Shown piece by piece: positions 15,619 to 23,961 of a stretch of 64,000 nucleotides of DNA. The notes under the pieces were generated by a model that had not been told where the DNA came from, ran no database searches, and worked only from the letters and a program-made list of their open reading frames with translations. Source of the stretch: Leptospiraceae bacterium (GTDB lineage: Bacteria > Spirochaetota > Leptospiria > Leptospirales > Leptospiraceae); assembly GCA_015075105.1 (NCBI GenBank), contig JABTUZ010000002.1, positions 1,226,001-1,290,000 on the forward strand, read 5' to 3'. A program made the position numbers and the translations under genes. Positions within the stretch are counted from its first letter, which is position 1. Each line of letters starts with the position of its first letter.

Positions 15619-16006
15619 AAGAAAAAATTTCCAAATGGTATGTTTAAAAAGGAATAAAGTAAAAGGCTTTGATTTTACTGACTTGAATTGCTCACCGGTG
15701 GAATTTATATTGAATCCGCCGGTTTGATTTTGATGGAACCTGATTTATCAAAACCTTCTATTCTCTATTTCCTGCAAAAACTTGTACTAAAAAGAGCCAA
15801 CAGAAAACCCTTGACAATAGGAAATGCAAATCAATTTAATACCACAGAGAAAACATCAAAGCCTTTTTTTAGTTGCAAAGAAATCCGTGTCATCCAAGTA
15901 TAAACCCAAATATTTTACTGGAATAAAAAGACTGGACTGAATTCTTTCAATTTCACTTAGCTTATCATGCTGGACAAAATTCAGATAACAAATCAAAAGG
16001 GAAAGC
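15619..16006. other. Gap with a promoter for the DUF3592 gene
   Basis: No gene is supported in these 388 bp; two short overlapping frames have no recognisable content. A good promoter (15811-15840) lies in it. An ACCGG/CCGGT pairing around 15694-15723 may form a hairpin after the lipoprotein genes, without a T tract. Confidence 0.5.
15811..15840 (+). promoter_or_regulatory. Sigma-70 promoter
   Basis: TTGACA (15811-15816), an 18-bp spacer and TTTAAT (15835-15840) face the gene at 16007, about 165 bp downstream. Confidence 0.45.
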
Positions 16007-16456
16007 ATGAATACGAATAATACCAACGAAAAAAAGTCATCCAAGAATTTTGGAAAATTTCTTGTTGCGATTGGAGGATTTTCAATCTTTTTTCAGTTTG
16101 TGGGAACTTGCGGGAGCTTTCTAAAATACAACACTTGGCCACATACTACAGGAGTCTATACAGGAAAAGTTTCTATTCCATCTCCGGGTAGAAATACAAT
16201 GCCGAGTTGTAGCCATTCTTATAGCTTTGCATTCCATGGACAACAGAATACAGGAACACAATTTGCGGAATGTAAATATTTCTTTTACGGGAGTCAGGAA
16301 GTAGGCCAAAAATATGAAATCGCATACGATCCGAATAACGGGAAAAATGTAATCTCTAAAGAAATACTTTTTGGATTGGATTTATATCGTTTTCTTTCTC
16401 TATTCGTTCTACCGTTTGCTATTGGATTTGGAGTAATCCTGTGGAGAAAAAAATAA
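16007..16456 (+). CDS. DUF3592-like membrane protein
   Basis: This 149-residue protein has one transmembrane helix near residues 17-37 and a second near 125-145. Between them lies a beta-rich periplasmic or extracytoplasmic part with TGVYTGK, a Cys-containing SCSHSYSFAF strand and GQKYEIAYDPNNGKN, which is the usual DUF3592 pattern. The family has no assigned biochemical role. A similar two-helix protein is encoded on the other strand at 16517, suggesting a divergent paralogous pair. Confidence 0.65.
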   Translation: MNTNNTNEKKSSKNFGKFLVAIGGFSIFFQFVGTCGSFLKYNTWPHTTGVYTGKVSIPSPGRNTMPSCSHSYSFAFHGQQNTGTQFAECKYFFYGSQEVGQKYEIAYDPNNGKNVISKEILFGLDLYRFLSLFVLPFAIGFGVILWRKK

Positions 16457-16516
16457 TTCTACGATTTGTGTTTTAGATGTTCTGGAATCTTATTTTTGAA
16501 AAAACATTCATTAAAC

Positions 16517-17026
16517 TTATACGCTACCATTATCTACAACTTTCAACCCAAAACTCGTAAGTAGAAAAATCATTCCAAATCCTATCCCAAAATAACCAAT
16601 GTGTAGAGGTACTGTGGAGATAGAAACTGATTCAGAATTATTTTCTATTTTAGCGATGACAATTTTCTTGGAGAAGTAGTAAATAATTTTTTTCCGAATA
16701 GGGATGCTGTCTCCCACTCTAAGTCTTTTGTGTAAAATAGGATCTGCCATTTCTACAACCTCGTACAATTTACCTTTGTTGTCGGGGACAAGATAGGTAT
16801 AGATATGTTTTTTTCTTCCAGCTACTACAATCGGATGATATTCTGAAAGAGTTGCAAAACTCGGTTGCGTTTCGGAGAGATTTTTATAATTTTCTTCAAG
16901 GAATAGTTTTTTATGAAAAGAGAACAATGTCAGTAAACCAAAAAATATCAGAAAAGCAATAGACAAAACAAAAAATATTTTGTATAGGTGAGTGTAATTT
17001 TGTTTTTTATTCTGAGAATTTTTCAA
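16517..17026 (-). CDS. DUF3592-like membrane protein
   Basis: The product of about 169 residues has a transmembrane helix at the N-terminus (IFFVLSIAFLIFFGLLTLF) and one at the C-terminus (IGYFGIGFGMIFLL), with a beta-rich loop between them (KHIYTYLVPDNKGKLYEVVE, then RVGDSIPIRK). There is no ATG; a TTG at 17026 after GGGG is the best start and a TTG at 17038 the alternative. It resembles its neighbour at 16007 in layout, so the DUF3592 label is by analogy. Confidence 0.5.
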   Translation of the reverse strand: MKNSQNKKQNYTHLYKIFFVLSIAFLIFFGLLTLFSFHKKLFLEENYKNLSETQPSFATLSEYHPIVVAGRKKHIYTYLVPDNKGKLYEVVEMADPILHKRLRVGDSIPIRKKIIYYFSKKIVIAKIENNSESVSISTVPLHIGYFGIGFGMIFLLTSFGLKVVDNGSV

Positions 17027-17146
17027 TCTAATCCCCAAATTATCAATATCCTGAAAAATTACAACTTTGGAAATAGAAATTTTAATTTTTTCTTTTAAAA
17101 TATACAGTATTTATAAAGTATAGTTCTTGAGTGAGAGGTGGTTTCT

Positions 17147-18829
17147 ATGAGTCCTTTTAATAAAATTTTTGGGATTTTTGCTTTTATTTTATCTGTTTTT
17201 TGGGTTTCTTCCTGTTGCAAAAAAGATTTTGGGCTAATTTCTAAAATAGAAAGATCGGCTACTGACGAAATAGATTTATTTTTGATTCCTGAAAAGTACA
17301 ATATTTTAGAAAGTAGCTGGATTAGCAAAAATACAAAATCCAATTTTAGGAAAAAAGATTTGGTTCGTTATCTCGCAGAGCATGGTAGATATATTTCTGA
17401 TTTGCAATCCAATCCGAGTCTTGAATTTTCCGAAAAAGAAGGAGTTGTGACTATGAGGGTAGGGAGGACTTCTCATTCTACTGACTATTCTTACGACAAA
17501 CAAATTCCTATTCTTTTTTATGGGGACAAATGGTTTCAAAAGGGAGTATATTCCGAAAAAATCCCTCAACAAAAAATTGCTCCTACACTCGCAAAAATTA
17601 TAAATACACCTAAGCCAAACGGAGCAAAAGAATCTGAACTTTCTCAAATTTTAAAAGAGAGTAGTGAACTGCCGGAAATTATTGTAACGATTGTAATAGA
17701 CCAAGGAGGTCAACAATTATACAAAGCTCATCCAAATTCTTATCCTAATATAAAATCTATTATGGCAAGAAGTGCTTACTTCCCAAATGCAGAGGTAGGT
17801 CATCTTGATGCACACACTGCCGTAGGTCATGCAGCAATAGGGACAGGTGCATATCCAAGAGAGAATGGAGTAGTGGGGAATACTTTTTATACACTTGAAA
17901 ATGGGAAATTTCATCAAAGTGAAATTTATTCTCACGATGAGACGAATGTAAATATTTCAGACCTCAGAACTGAGACCTTGGCTGATGTTGCAGACTTGTA
18001 TTTTAAAAACCAATTGGAAGTTATCAGTCAGGCTTATGCACTTCGTGCGTCTATCGGAATGGGTGGGCATGGTTTTGGACAACTTTCCGGTACAGATAAG
18101 GACTATGTATATTGGTTAGATGCTCATGATTGCAAGTGGAAGTCGGACGTTAGGTACTATTCATACCCTGAATTTGCGAATGAATTTTCTCCATGTGAGA
18201 ATTTTATTTTAAATTATCCGAATGGTTGGAAGGATATACATAACTTCAGAAAAGAGGACTCTAAAAAATATTGGAGTCAAATTATGGCAACCCCAAAAGA
18301 AGTAGAGTTGGAAGCGGGTCTATTTAAAAAAATGATCGAAGAAAAGATTATCAAAAAAGGGAAGGCAAGCGATAATTTACCGGATCTGGCTTATATGACG
18401 ATCAAGGCTACTGATGCAGCCGGACACTATTTTGGTTGGGAGTCCTTGGAAGCAGAAAATACCTTTCAAGAAGCAGACAAACAAGTTGGGCTTATCTTAG
18501 AATTTTTAAAATCAAATTTTAGTGATAGGTTTGTATTTGTGTTGACTGCCGACCATGGTTGCGCTCCACTTCCTGAAATTTCGGGAGGGGAAAGGTATTT
18601 GATTGAGGATTTTTACAAGGAAGTGAATTCTCTTCTTGGTTCCAAGAATACGTTAGGCGAAAGCCTGATCAAGACAATGACAGTAGGTCAAGTCGGGTTA
18701 AATAGAGAAGTTATGAATAAATATGGAATTTCTGAAGGTCAGATTATTTCAAAAATATTGAAAATTCAATCCAATGGGAAAAGATTTTTTAAGCAAGTAA
18801 TTCGTAAGAATGCAGAGTTAAGAAGATAG
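17147..18829 (+). CDS. Alkaline-phosphatase-superfamily lipoprotein
   Basis: This protein of about 560 residues starts at ATG 17147 (AGAGG site); a GTG at 17138 is the alternative. It has a lipoprotein-type signal ending VSSC. The catalytic core resembles type I phosphodiesterase/alkaline phosphatase enzymes: the metal Asp in VTIVIDQGG, a Thr nucleophile in LDAHTAVGHAAIGTGAYP, a metal His/Asp set in KATDAAGHYFG and ADHGCAPLP. It would hydrolyse phosphate mono- or diesters in the periplasm; substrate unknown. It overlaps the convergent STAS gene by 12 bp. Confidence 0.85.
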   Translation: MSPFNKIFGIFAFILSVFWVSSCCKKDFGLISKIERSATDEIDLFLIPEKYNILESSWISKNTKSNFRKKDLVRYLAEHGRYISDLQSNPSLEFSEKEGVVTMRVGRTSHSTDYSYDKQIPILFYGDKWFQKGVYSEKIPQQKIAPTLAKIINTPKPNGAKESELSQILKESSELPEIIVTIVIDQGGQQLYKAHPNSYPNIKSIMARSAYFPNAEVGHLDAHTAVGHAAIGTGAYPRENGVVGNTFYTLENGKFHQSEIYSHDETNVNISDLRTETLADVADLYFKNQLEVISQAYALRASIGMGGHGFGQLSGTDKDYVYWLDAHDCKWKSDVRYYSYPEFANEFSPCENFILNYPNGWKDIHNFRKEDSKKYWSQIMATPKEVELEAGLFKKMIEEKIIKKGKASDNLPDLAYMTIKATDAAGHYFGWESLEAENTFQEADKQVGLILEFLKSNFSDRFVFVLTADHGCAPLPEISGGERYLIEDFYKEVNSLLGSKNTLGESLIKTMTVGQVGLNREVMNKYGISEGQIISKILKIQSNGKRFFKQVIRKNAELRR

Positions 18830-19162
18830 CTCTTTTACTGCCTCATCGATTGTGTTGTAATGGGTGAATGATTTCCATAAATCCAATATAGTGAAAATAC
18901 GGATAATATTTTCTGAGGCTTCTGCAAGATACATTTTTTTATTATTCAACTCTTGTTTATTTTTCATATCAAACAACGAGCGAATTCCTGAACTGGAAAT
19001 ATATTTTAATTTCGATAGATTTAATATTAAGTGTATCGACTCGGAAATTTCATCGTACTTTTTTTGTAATACATCAAATGAACTTTCGTCGAGTCTTCCC
19101 TGAAGCTCAAATATTTTTACGTCATTTTTATGTATTGTTTGAATTATTAAATGTTCATTCAT
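18818..19162 (-). CDS. STAS-domain anti-anti-sigma factor
   Basis: The 114-residue protein is a single STAS domain of SpoIIAA/RsbV type. The phosphorylatable serine lies in LKYISSSGIRSLFDM (about residues 53-60), and the GRLD start of the fold is clear. Such proteins bind an RsbW-like kinase when unphosphorylated, and SpoIIE-type phosphatases restore that form. It overlaps the NAD-kinase-like gene by 4 bp. An RsbW-like kinase is encoded at 20240, 1.1 kb away, so the two may work as a pair. Confidence 0.88.
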   Translation of the reverse strand: MNEHLIIQTIHKNDVKIFELQGRLDESSFDVLQKKYDEISESIHLILNLSKLKYISSSGIRSLFDMKNKQELNNKKMYLAEASENIIRIFTILDLWKSFTHYNTIDEAVKELSS

Positions 19163-20061
19163 CGTAATGTAAGTACTCTTAATTTATCTTTAGACAGTTG
19201 AAAACTCGCTTTAGCACCTGCTGGAAAATCATAAATACGCTCGCTCAAAGAGTCAATCGAAATTCCACCATTCATTTCAGAAATAATTTCTAATTTTTCA
19301 TTTACTGGGAAGTCCATGAGTTTGTATTTTTGCCTGTACCTTGCTCCCAACTCTCTTGAGTAGGCTCTGAAAATAGATTTGGTTTTGGAGAATGTAGAAT
19401 TTTTTTTATTGGTTTGCATACAAGAATTCACCCAGCCTGTAGATCCTGCACCCGTGTACAACAAAAACCCGGAGCTTTTTTGTTCTTCTAGAATTTTTCC
19501 GATTTTTATCAAATATCTGCTGATTAGGTCGGGGCTATTGTTTCGGATATGGATTTCGCTTACTGCCTTTACGGTTTCGATTTTTTTCCCGTTTGGGTAT
19601 TCAATCTTCGACGAGATCAAAGCCCAGTTTTCAATTTTTGTATTTTTCCAAAATTGCTCTTTGGACTCTTTTAGGGATTTTGGTGTAAAACTGAGCAAAG
19701 CTCCCACAGAGGATTCGGGGTCTGAATTGCAGCCGAGTAAAAGATTTTGGTAAGTATAGTGAGAGACATAAGTGAAATGGTTGTCTCCCCCAAGTGCGAT
19801 TACAAGGTCATAATTTTTCAGATTTCTGTTTCTGATATTTTCCCTGAAAATAAAGTCACCCTTTGGAAAAGTATATTTTAAAATCTCTCTACTTTTTAGC
19901 TGTCGCAAGTGCGAGGAGTGGATTTTATGAAAGCAATTATTTTGGACTTGGCATATTTTCTTTAATGTAGCCAAGCTACCATATTTTTCTAAGTCTAATT
20001 CATATTTAGATCTTTTTAGAACGATAAGTACGCTTTGGATTTTTGTTAAATTGCTTTTCAT
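19159..20061 (-). CDS. NAD kinase-like protein (NADK2 type)
   Basis: The 300-residue protein follows the NAD kinase layout: LVIALGGDNHFTYVSH at about 85-100 in place of the usual GGDGT, then LLGCNSDPESSVGAL matching the GVNTDP motif of mitochondrial-type NADK2, and GFLLYTGAGSTGWVNS matching the TGSTAW region. It would phosphorylate NAD to NADP, though Asn-His instead of Gly-Thr in the first motif could change donor or acceptor. Another kinase of the same superfamily (lipid or sugar) is possible. It is translated just ahead of the STAS gene. Confidence 0.7.
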   Translation of the reverse strand: MKSNLTKIQSVLIVLKRSKYELDLEKYGSLATLKKICQVQNNCFHKIHSSHLRQLKSREILKYTFPKGDFIFRENIRNRNLKNYDLVIALGGDNHFTYVSHYTYQNLLLGCNSDPESSVGALLSFTPKSLKESKEQFWKNTKIENWALISSKIEYPNGKKIETVKAVSEIHIRNNSPDLISRYLIKIGKILEEQKSSGFLLYTGAGSTGWVNSCMQTNKKNSTFSKTKSIFRAYSRELGARYRQKYKLMDFPVNEKLEIISEMNGGISIDSLSERIYDFPAGAKASFQLSKDKLRVLTLR

Positions 20062-20239
20062 GGATTATGTATCTAAAATAATTTATTTTATGGGTTTTAG
20101 TATTCTATATTTGGGGCTATTTGGTAAACAAATAAATTTTTGTATTTCAGTATAATATTGGACAAAATTCCTAATTTAATTTTTATTTTTACAAATAATA
20201 ATTGCATTTTAAATAAAGTAAAAACCATCATGGAATTGA

Positions 20240-21193
20240 ATGAGTAATGTAATGGAACAAATAAACACTGACGAATTATTGAAAAAAATTTCCAAATTAG
20301 AATTTGAAAATAAAAACCTTAAAGACGAATTGAATGCAGTAGCTAAATCGCCTTATCTCCCTAATACAATCGCCGATCTGTATTTCAAAATCATCCTAAG
20401 AAGAGAAGAAATTTTGAAACACGAGATAGGGGCAGGGATTAATGAAAAAGAAGGCTCTCTATACGATATTAAAAACCAGATCAAGAAATACGCACCTATC
20501 ATCGGACTTGATCCAGATTCGGTAAGAATTGCAGTGACCGAAGCTATTCAGAATATTGTAGAGCACGGATACGGAACTTTTGCAGAGATTGAATTGGAGA
20601 TTAATAATAAAATCCATAACCCGTATTTAAAAATGACATTCAAGCATGAAATGGAGTTAGGAGCAAAATACACACTTTCGCAGATTGATGAAAATGCCAA
20701 GAAAGGCGATATCACCTCAGAGCATTTTGATTTTGAAAGCTCAAGAGGCAGAGGTGAATTTTTGATGAGAGAATTAGCCGATGAGAGGAGAGTGGTCAAT
20801 GGAGTGGAGATTGCTCCTGATGGAAGAAAGATCCACTACTTCAAGAGAGTTTTGATAAACTACAAAGACCCGAAAGGAACAAGAGCAGAAACAAGTTTTG
20901 ATGAAATTCGTACTGAAATCGACAGATTGGATTATGAAGATGTAGTTTGTTATTTTCATATAGATCACAAACAAAATAAATTGAATACGATCACAATAGT
21001 TACTCATAAAAACAAAGAAGAAAAGGTACGTCAAATTATGGAAGAAGCAGGATTTGCTTTATCGCATAAAGACACTTATTACAGAACTTTATTTTCTTCC
21101 TTTGTTCCCACTAGAGATCAAACAGATAAAGAGTTAGAAGATTTATTTGCAAAAGTGAAGCGTAGCGTAAGCGCTGAATACGATGTAAAATAG
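20240..21193 (+). CDS. RsbW-like ATP-binding anti-sigma/switch kinase
   Basis: The 317-residue protein begins with a short coiled coil (10-35), then a GHKL ATPase domain. The N box is VTEAIQNIVEHGYG (about 95-108) and the G box SSRGRGEFLMRELADE (about 172-187). A C-terminal part of ~100 residues (from about 218) has no clear match. Kinases of this type phosphorylate STAS proteins and bind sigma factors. No sigma factor is adjacent; STAS proteins at 18818 and 23629 are candidate partners. Confidence 0.82.
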   Translation: MSNVMEQINTDELLKKISKLEFENKNLKDELNAVAKSPYLPNTIADLYFKIILRREEILKHEIGAGINEKEGSLYDIKNQIKKYAPIIGLDPDSVRIAVTEAIQNIVEHGYGTFAEIELEINNKIHNPYLKMTFKHEMELGAKYTLSQIDENAKKGDITSEHFDFESSRGRGEFLMRELADERRVVNGVEIAPDGRKIHYFKRVLINYKDPKGTRAETSFDEIRTEIDRLDYEDVVCYFHIDHKQNKLNTITIVTHKNKEEKVRQIMEEAGFALSHKDTYYRTLFSSFVPTRDQTDKELEDLFAKVKRSVSAEYDVK

Positions 21194-21299
21194 GGCTTTT
21201 CTATAGGTTTTTTTAGATTTTTCATAAAAATTGAAAATAAAGTTTGCATGTATTTGAAAATTCTTTCCGATTGTAAAAAAGGAACATAATTTTATGGTT

Positions 21300-21325
21300 C
21301 GACTGCGAGGAAACGAAAGCAGTTG
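21300..21325 (+). promoter_or_regulatory. Hairpin in the HU gene leader
   Basis: CGACTGC (21300-21306) pairs with GCAGTTG (21319-21325), with one G-T wobble and a 12-nt purine-rich loop. It lies about 60 bp before the HU start and may influence its translation. The evidence is the fold only. Confidence 0.25.
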
Positions 21326-21383
21326 TACTGTAAATTCAATTTTTTAAAACAAGAATTTTGATTTTGTTAAAGGATTTTCAAAT

Positions 21384-21692
21384 ATGACAAACGGCAAACC
21401 AACACCAATTAAAAAAGCACAGATTTTATCAGAGCTTTCAACTGAATTAGATATTTCAAAAAAGGATGCGGGTGCATTTCTTGATGCTCTTGTGAATCTT
21501 GCTTATAAAGAAACAAAAAAGAATGGTGCTTTTATAGTCCCCGGACTTGGTAAATTAGTTCTTAGAAAAACGAAAAAAAGAAAAGGACGAAATCCTGCGA
21601 CTGGTGCAGAGATAGAAATCCCTGCAAAAACTGTAGTTCGATTTTCTTTATTCAAAGCGTGTAAAGAAGCAATCGTTCCATCTAAAAAATAA
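21384..21692 (+). CDS. HU/IHF-family DNA-binding protein
   Basis: The 102-residue protein is a standard HU-fold nucleoid protein: helices 1-2 with KKDAGAFLDALVNLAYKE, the saddle strands FIVPGLGKLVLRK, and the DNA-binding arm RKGRNPATGAEIEIPAKTVV with its conserved RNPxTG tip. It bends and compacts DNA as a dimer. It is the first gene of a tight three-gene unit (gaps of 7 and 2 bp) with two short proteins of unknown function. Confidence 0.93.
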   Translation: MTNGKPTPIKKAQILSELSTELDISKKDAGAFLDALVNLAYKETKKNGAFIVPGLGKLVLRKTKKRKGRNPATGAEIEIPAKTVVRFSLFKACKEAIVPSKK

Positions 21693-21699
21693 TTTTTTA

Positions 21700-22152
21700 A
21701 TGTCAAGCTATGCCTATCATCCACTTGAAGATTCTTTCTTCGGGAAACTGATAGGTGAAGTTTTGCATTCTAATGGAATTTCCAGAGAGGAGATTCTAAA
21801 TTCTATACATTCCAACCTTGAGTTTCCAGAAAAAAAGTTTTCTTTTACAGGAACTCCCAAAGCAGATAAACAAATTCAAATGAGTATCCTTCCAGTGAAA
21901 ATTAGAAAGTGGATCTCTGAAAAAAAATACAAAGAGATTCAAGATGAATTTCGAGGACTTGCCTTCGGAAAAAATCAAGAGAAACCAAAGATAGATTTGG
22001 CTTTGGAAATTTTGGAGTGGATTGTTTCGGGCTTTGAAGAAGATGAGCTTGTCTTAGAGTTAATAAAAATTCTAACAGGTCATAAAATTCCAGTAGAATT
22101 AAATTTAGTTGAAAGTTTAAAATCAGAATATGAAACTGCAATTCAGGGATAA
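21700..22152 (+). CDS. Hypothetical cytoplasmic protein
   Basis: This 150-residue soluble protein has mixed helical content and no signal or membrane segment. Features are an N-terminal LEDSFFGKLIGEVLHSNGISREEIL helix pair and a C-terminal acidic helix (VSGFEEDELVLELIKIL). I recognise no family. It begins 7 bp after the HU gene and ends 2 bp before the next gene, so it is co-transcribed with HU. Confidence 0.65.
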   Translation: MSSYAYHPLEDSFFGKLIGEVLHSNGISREEILNSIHSNLEFPEKKFSFTGTPKADKQIQMSILPVKIRKWISEKKYKEIQDEFRGLAFGKNQEKPKIDLALEILEWIVSGFEEDELVLELIKILTGHKIPVELNLVESLKSEYETAIQG

Positions 22153-22154
22153 AG

Positions 22155-22397
22155 ATGAGCTCCGATAAAGAAAAAATTCAAATTTTAAATACAATGACTC
22201 GGATCATTGATGAAAAAGCAGCCAAGTACAAAAGCGAACGAAAAGGGATGAACCCATCAAGGGTAAATTCAGAAAAAAAACTCATTCTGGATTCTATTGA
22301 CGACGCTGTAAAACTTGCAAAAACGATCCAACCAATTCCACAGGATTTGATTGCTGACCTAGAAAAACTGAGTAAACAATTCTTTAATATGATTTAA
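22155..22397 (+). CDS. Hypothetical small helical protein
   Basis: The product has 80 residues, is charged, and is predicted to be mostly helical (ILNTMTRIIDEKAAKYKSE, then ILDSIDDAVKLAKTI). No known motif is visible. Its ATG is 2 bp from the previous stop, which supports a real gene in the HU operon. It converges with the response-regulator gene, 14 bp away. Confidence 0.6.
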   Translation: MSSDKEKIQILNTMTRIIDEKAAKYKSERKGMNPSRVNSEKKLILDSIDDAVKLAKTIQPIPQDLIADLEKLSKQFFNMI

Positions 22398-22411
22398 TGA
22401 ACTTTTATAAA

Positions 22412-23131
22412 TTACTCGGCTGGAGTTAGAGTTTCGTATTTGTCGTTGAACCTGTAACCCACTCCCCAGATAGTTTCTATCCATTCCGGTTGCTCTGCGT
22501 TCTTTTCTAATTTAGAACGAATTCTTTTGATATGGCTATCAATCATTCTTGCAAACCCATCCCATTCAGTTCCCCAGAGAGCCTCTAAGATTTTTTCTCT
22601 GGTGAATACCTTCCCTGGGGCTGATGCGAGAAGTTGTAGAATCTCAAATTCTTTTCTGGAAATATTAATAATCTTGGAGCCAATGGTCACTCTTCTGCGA
22701 ACGGGGTCAATTTTTAAGGCTCCTCGAATAATCTCTCCCTCAGAATCATTTCTAATCTGATTCTTATTGTCCCATCTTCTGAAAAATACATCAATCCTTG
22801 CTTTTAGTTCCCTTAGTGAAAATGGTTTAGTGATATAGTCGTCTGCCCCCAGCTCTAACCCCATGATCTTATCAATCTCATCATTTCTTGCGGATAGAAT
22901 AAAAATTGGAGTGATTTCATCGTTTTTGCGGATAGTTCTACAAATTTCGATACCGTCTATATCGGGCAAAGATAGATCCAATAAAAGCATATCCGGGCGA
23001 TTCTCTTTAAATAGAGTGAGTCCTTCTTCGCCAGTTGGACTTACTGTGGTGACATAATGAGCAGAATTCAGAGTTTTTCTAATTAGATTTCCTATATCAG
23101 GATCATCTTCTATGACTAATATATTTTTCAT
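22412..23131 (-). CDS. OmpR/PhoB-family response regulator (orphan)
   Basis: The 239-residue protein has a receiver domain with the acidic pocket EDDPD, phospho-acceptor Asp in [12 protein letters not shown] (about 52), Thr/Ser switch in FILSAR and Lys in YITKPFS, followed by a winged-helix DNA-binding domain (from about 140; [41 protein letters not shown]). No histidine kinase gene adjoins it, so its partner is elsewhere. The gap to the divergent DUF4279 gene is about 110 bp. Confidence 0.92.
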   Translation of the reverse strand: MKNILVIEDDPDIGNLIRKTLNSAHYVTTVSPTGEEGLTLFKENRPDMLLLDLSLPDIDGIEICRTIRKNDEITPIFILSARNDEIDKIMGLELGADDYITKPFSLRELKARIDVFFRRWDNKNQIRNDSEGEIIRGALKIDPVRRRVTIGSKIINISRKEFEILQLLASAPGKVFTREKILEALWGTEWDGFARMIDSHIKRIRSKLEKNAEQPEWIETIWGVGYRFNDKYETLTPAE

Positions 23132-23242
23132 TTATATTGGAAATTTAACTATTTGCATAATTCTGTCAAGAATATTTCAGTTTTAAATTATCATTGACAC
23201 AATTTAGTCGTTCGTTGTAATTTTTTATAAAGGTTTAAGAAA

Positions 23243-23656
23243 TTGCAAAAACCAAAAAGCTGGGCTGTACTTACGGTTGCAGGAAATTTTCGTCCTGATG
23301 AATTTAGCCGTGATTTGGGGATTTCTCCTGATTTTTTTGAAGAAACTAACTCTAAGTCTGGAACTACCGGGTTTTGGCAGATCCATTCTAAATTAAGTGC
23401 TGACCATGCTTTAGAAGAGCATCTTTGGGAAATTTTAAAAAGACTTGCACCTGTAAGACTTATCTTTAAAAAAATGATTATTGGAATAGAATGTACAATT
23501 TATGCAAGTGTAGAATTTTCGGATGAAAGCACCCGGGGGATTGATTTCAGTCCAAGGATTCTTTCCATATTGGGAAATTTAGGGATTCGATTTGAGTTAA
23601 ATCCTTGGTTGAATAAAAGCAATCAAGGTCAAGCCGGGCTAATGGGCACTAACTGA
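23243..23656 (+). CDS. DUF4279-like protein
   Basis: This 137-residue protein fits DUF4279: an opening WAVLTVAGNFRPDEFSRDLGISPDFF, a conserved Trp in GFWQIHS, paired strands around LAPVRLIFKKMIIGIECTIY and an end with RILSILGNLGIRFEL. Function of the family is unknown. No ATG is available at the N-terminus; a TTG at 23243 with AAAGG about 9 bp upstream is the start. The 3' end overlaps the convergent STAS-like gene by 28 bp. Confidence 0.65.
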   Translation: MQKPKSWAVLTVAGNFRPDEFSRDLGISPDFFEETNSKSGTTGFWQIHSKLSADHALEEHLWEILKRLAPVRLIFKKMIIGIECTIYASVEFSDESTRGIDFSPRILSILGNLGIRFELNPWLNKSNQGQAGLMGTN

Positions 23657-23955
23657 TCTAAGTTGAACCTATTTAAGTATCTTTGAAAACTATTTGTGAT
23701 TTCATAAATGAAAAATTTTCTTTTTTTTTCTTTTAATCCTTTTGCAAAATTTAAAATTTCATTGATAAGGGTATGGTCGAAATATGCAACTTTAATCGTA
23801 TTTAGTTTTATATTTTCATTCGATCCAAAAAAAACTAAATTGAATACACTTTTGATTTCTTGTAAAATATCTTCATTAGCTTCTTCAAATAGACAAATTA
23901 TTTCTATAAACCCACGTTTTTTTTCTATTTTAAAATATTTTAGATCCTTAGCCAT
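23629..23955 (-). CDS. STAS-like protein
   Basis: This 108-residue protein has the strand-helix order of a STAS domain (GFIEIICLFEEAN, IKVAYFDHTLINEILNFAKGL, KRKFFIYEITNSFQRYLNRFN). The usual phospho-acceptor Ser/Thr loop reads FDHTLINE and is not typical, so it may be a divergent member or one that cannot be phosphorylated. It is divergent from the lysyl-transferase gene by only 6 bp. The call rests on pattern and the presence of other partner-switching genes. Confidence 0.45.
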   Translation of the reverse strand: MAKDLKYFKIEKKRGFIEIICLFEEANEDILQEIKSVFNLVFFGSNENIKLNTIKVAYFDHTLINEILNFAKGLKEKKRKFFIYEITNSFQRYLNRFNLDQLVPISPA

Positions 23956-23961
23956 AATTCG

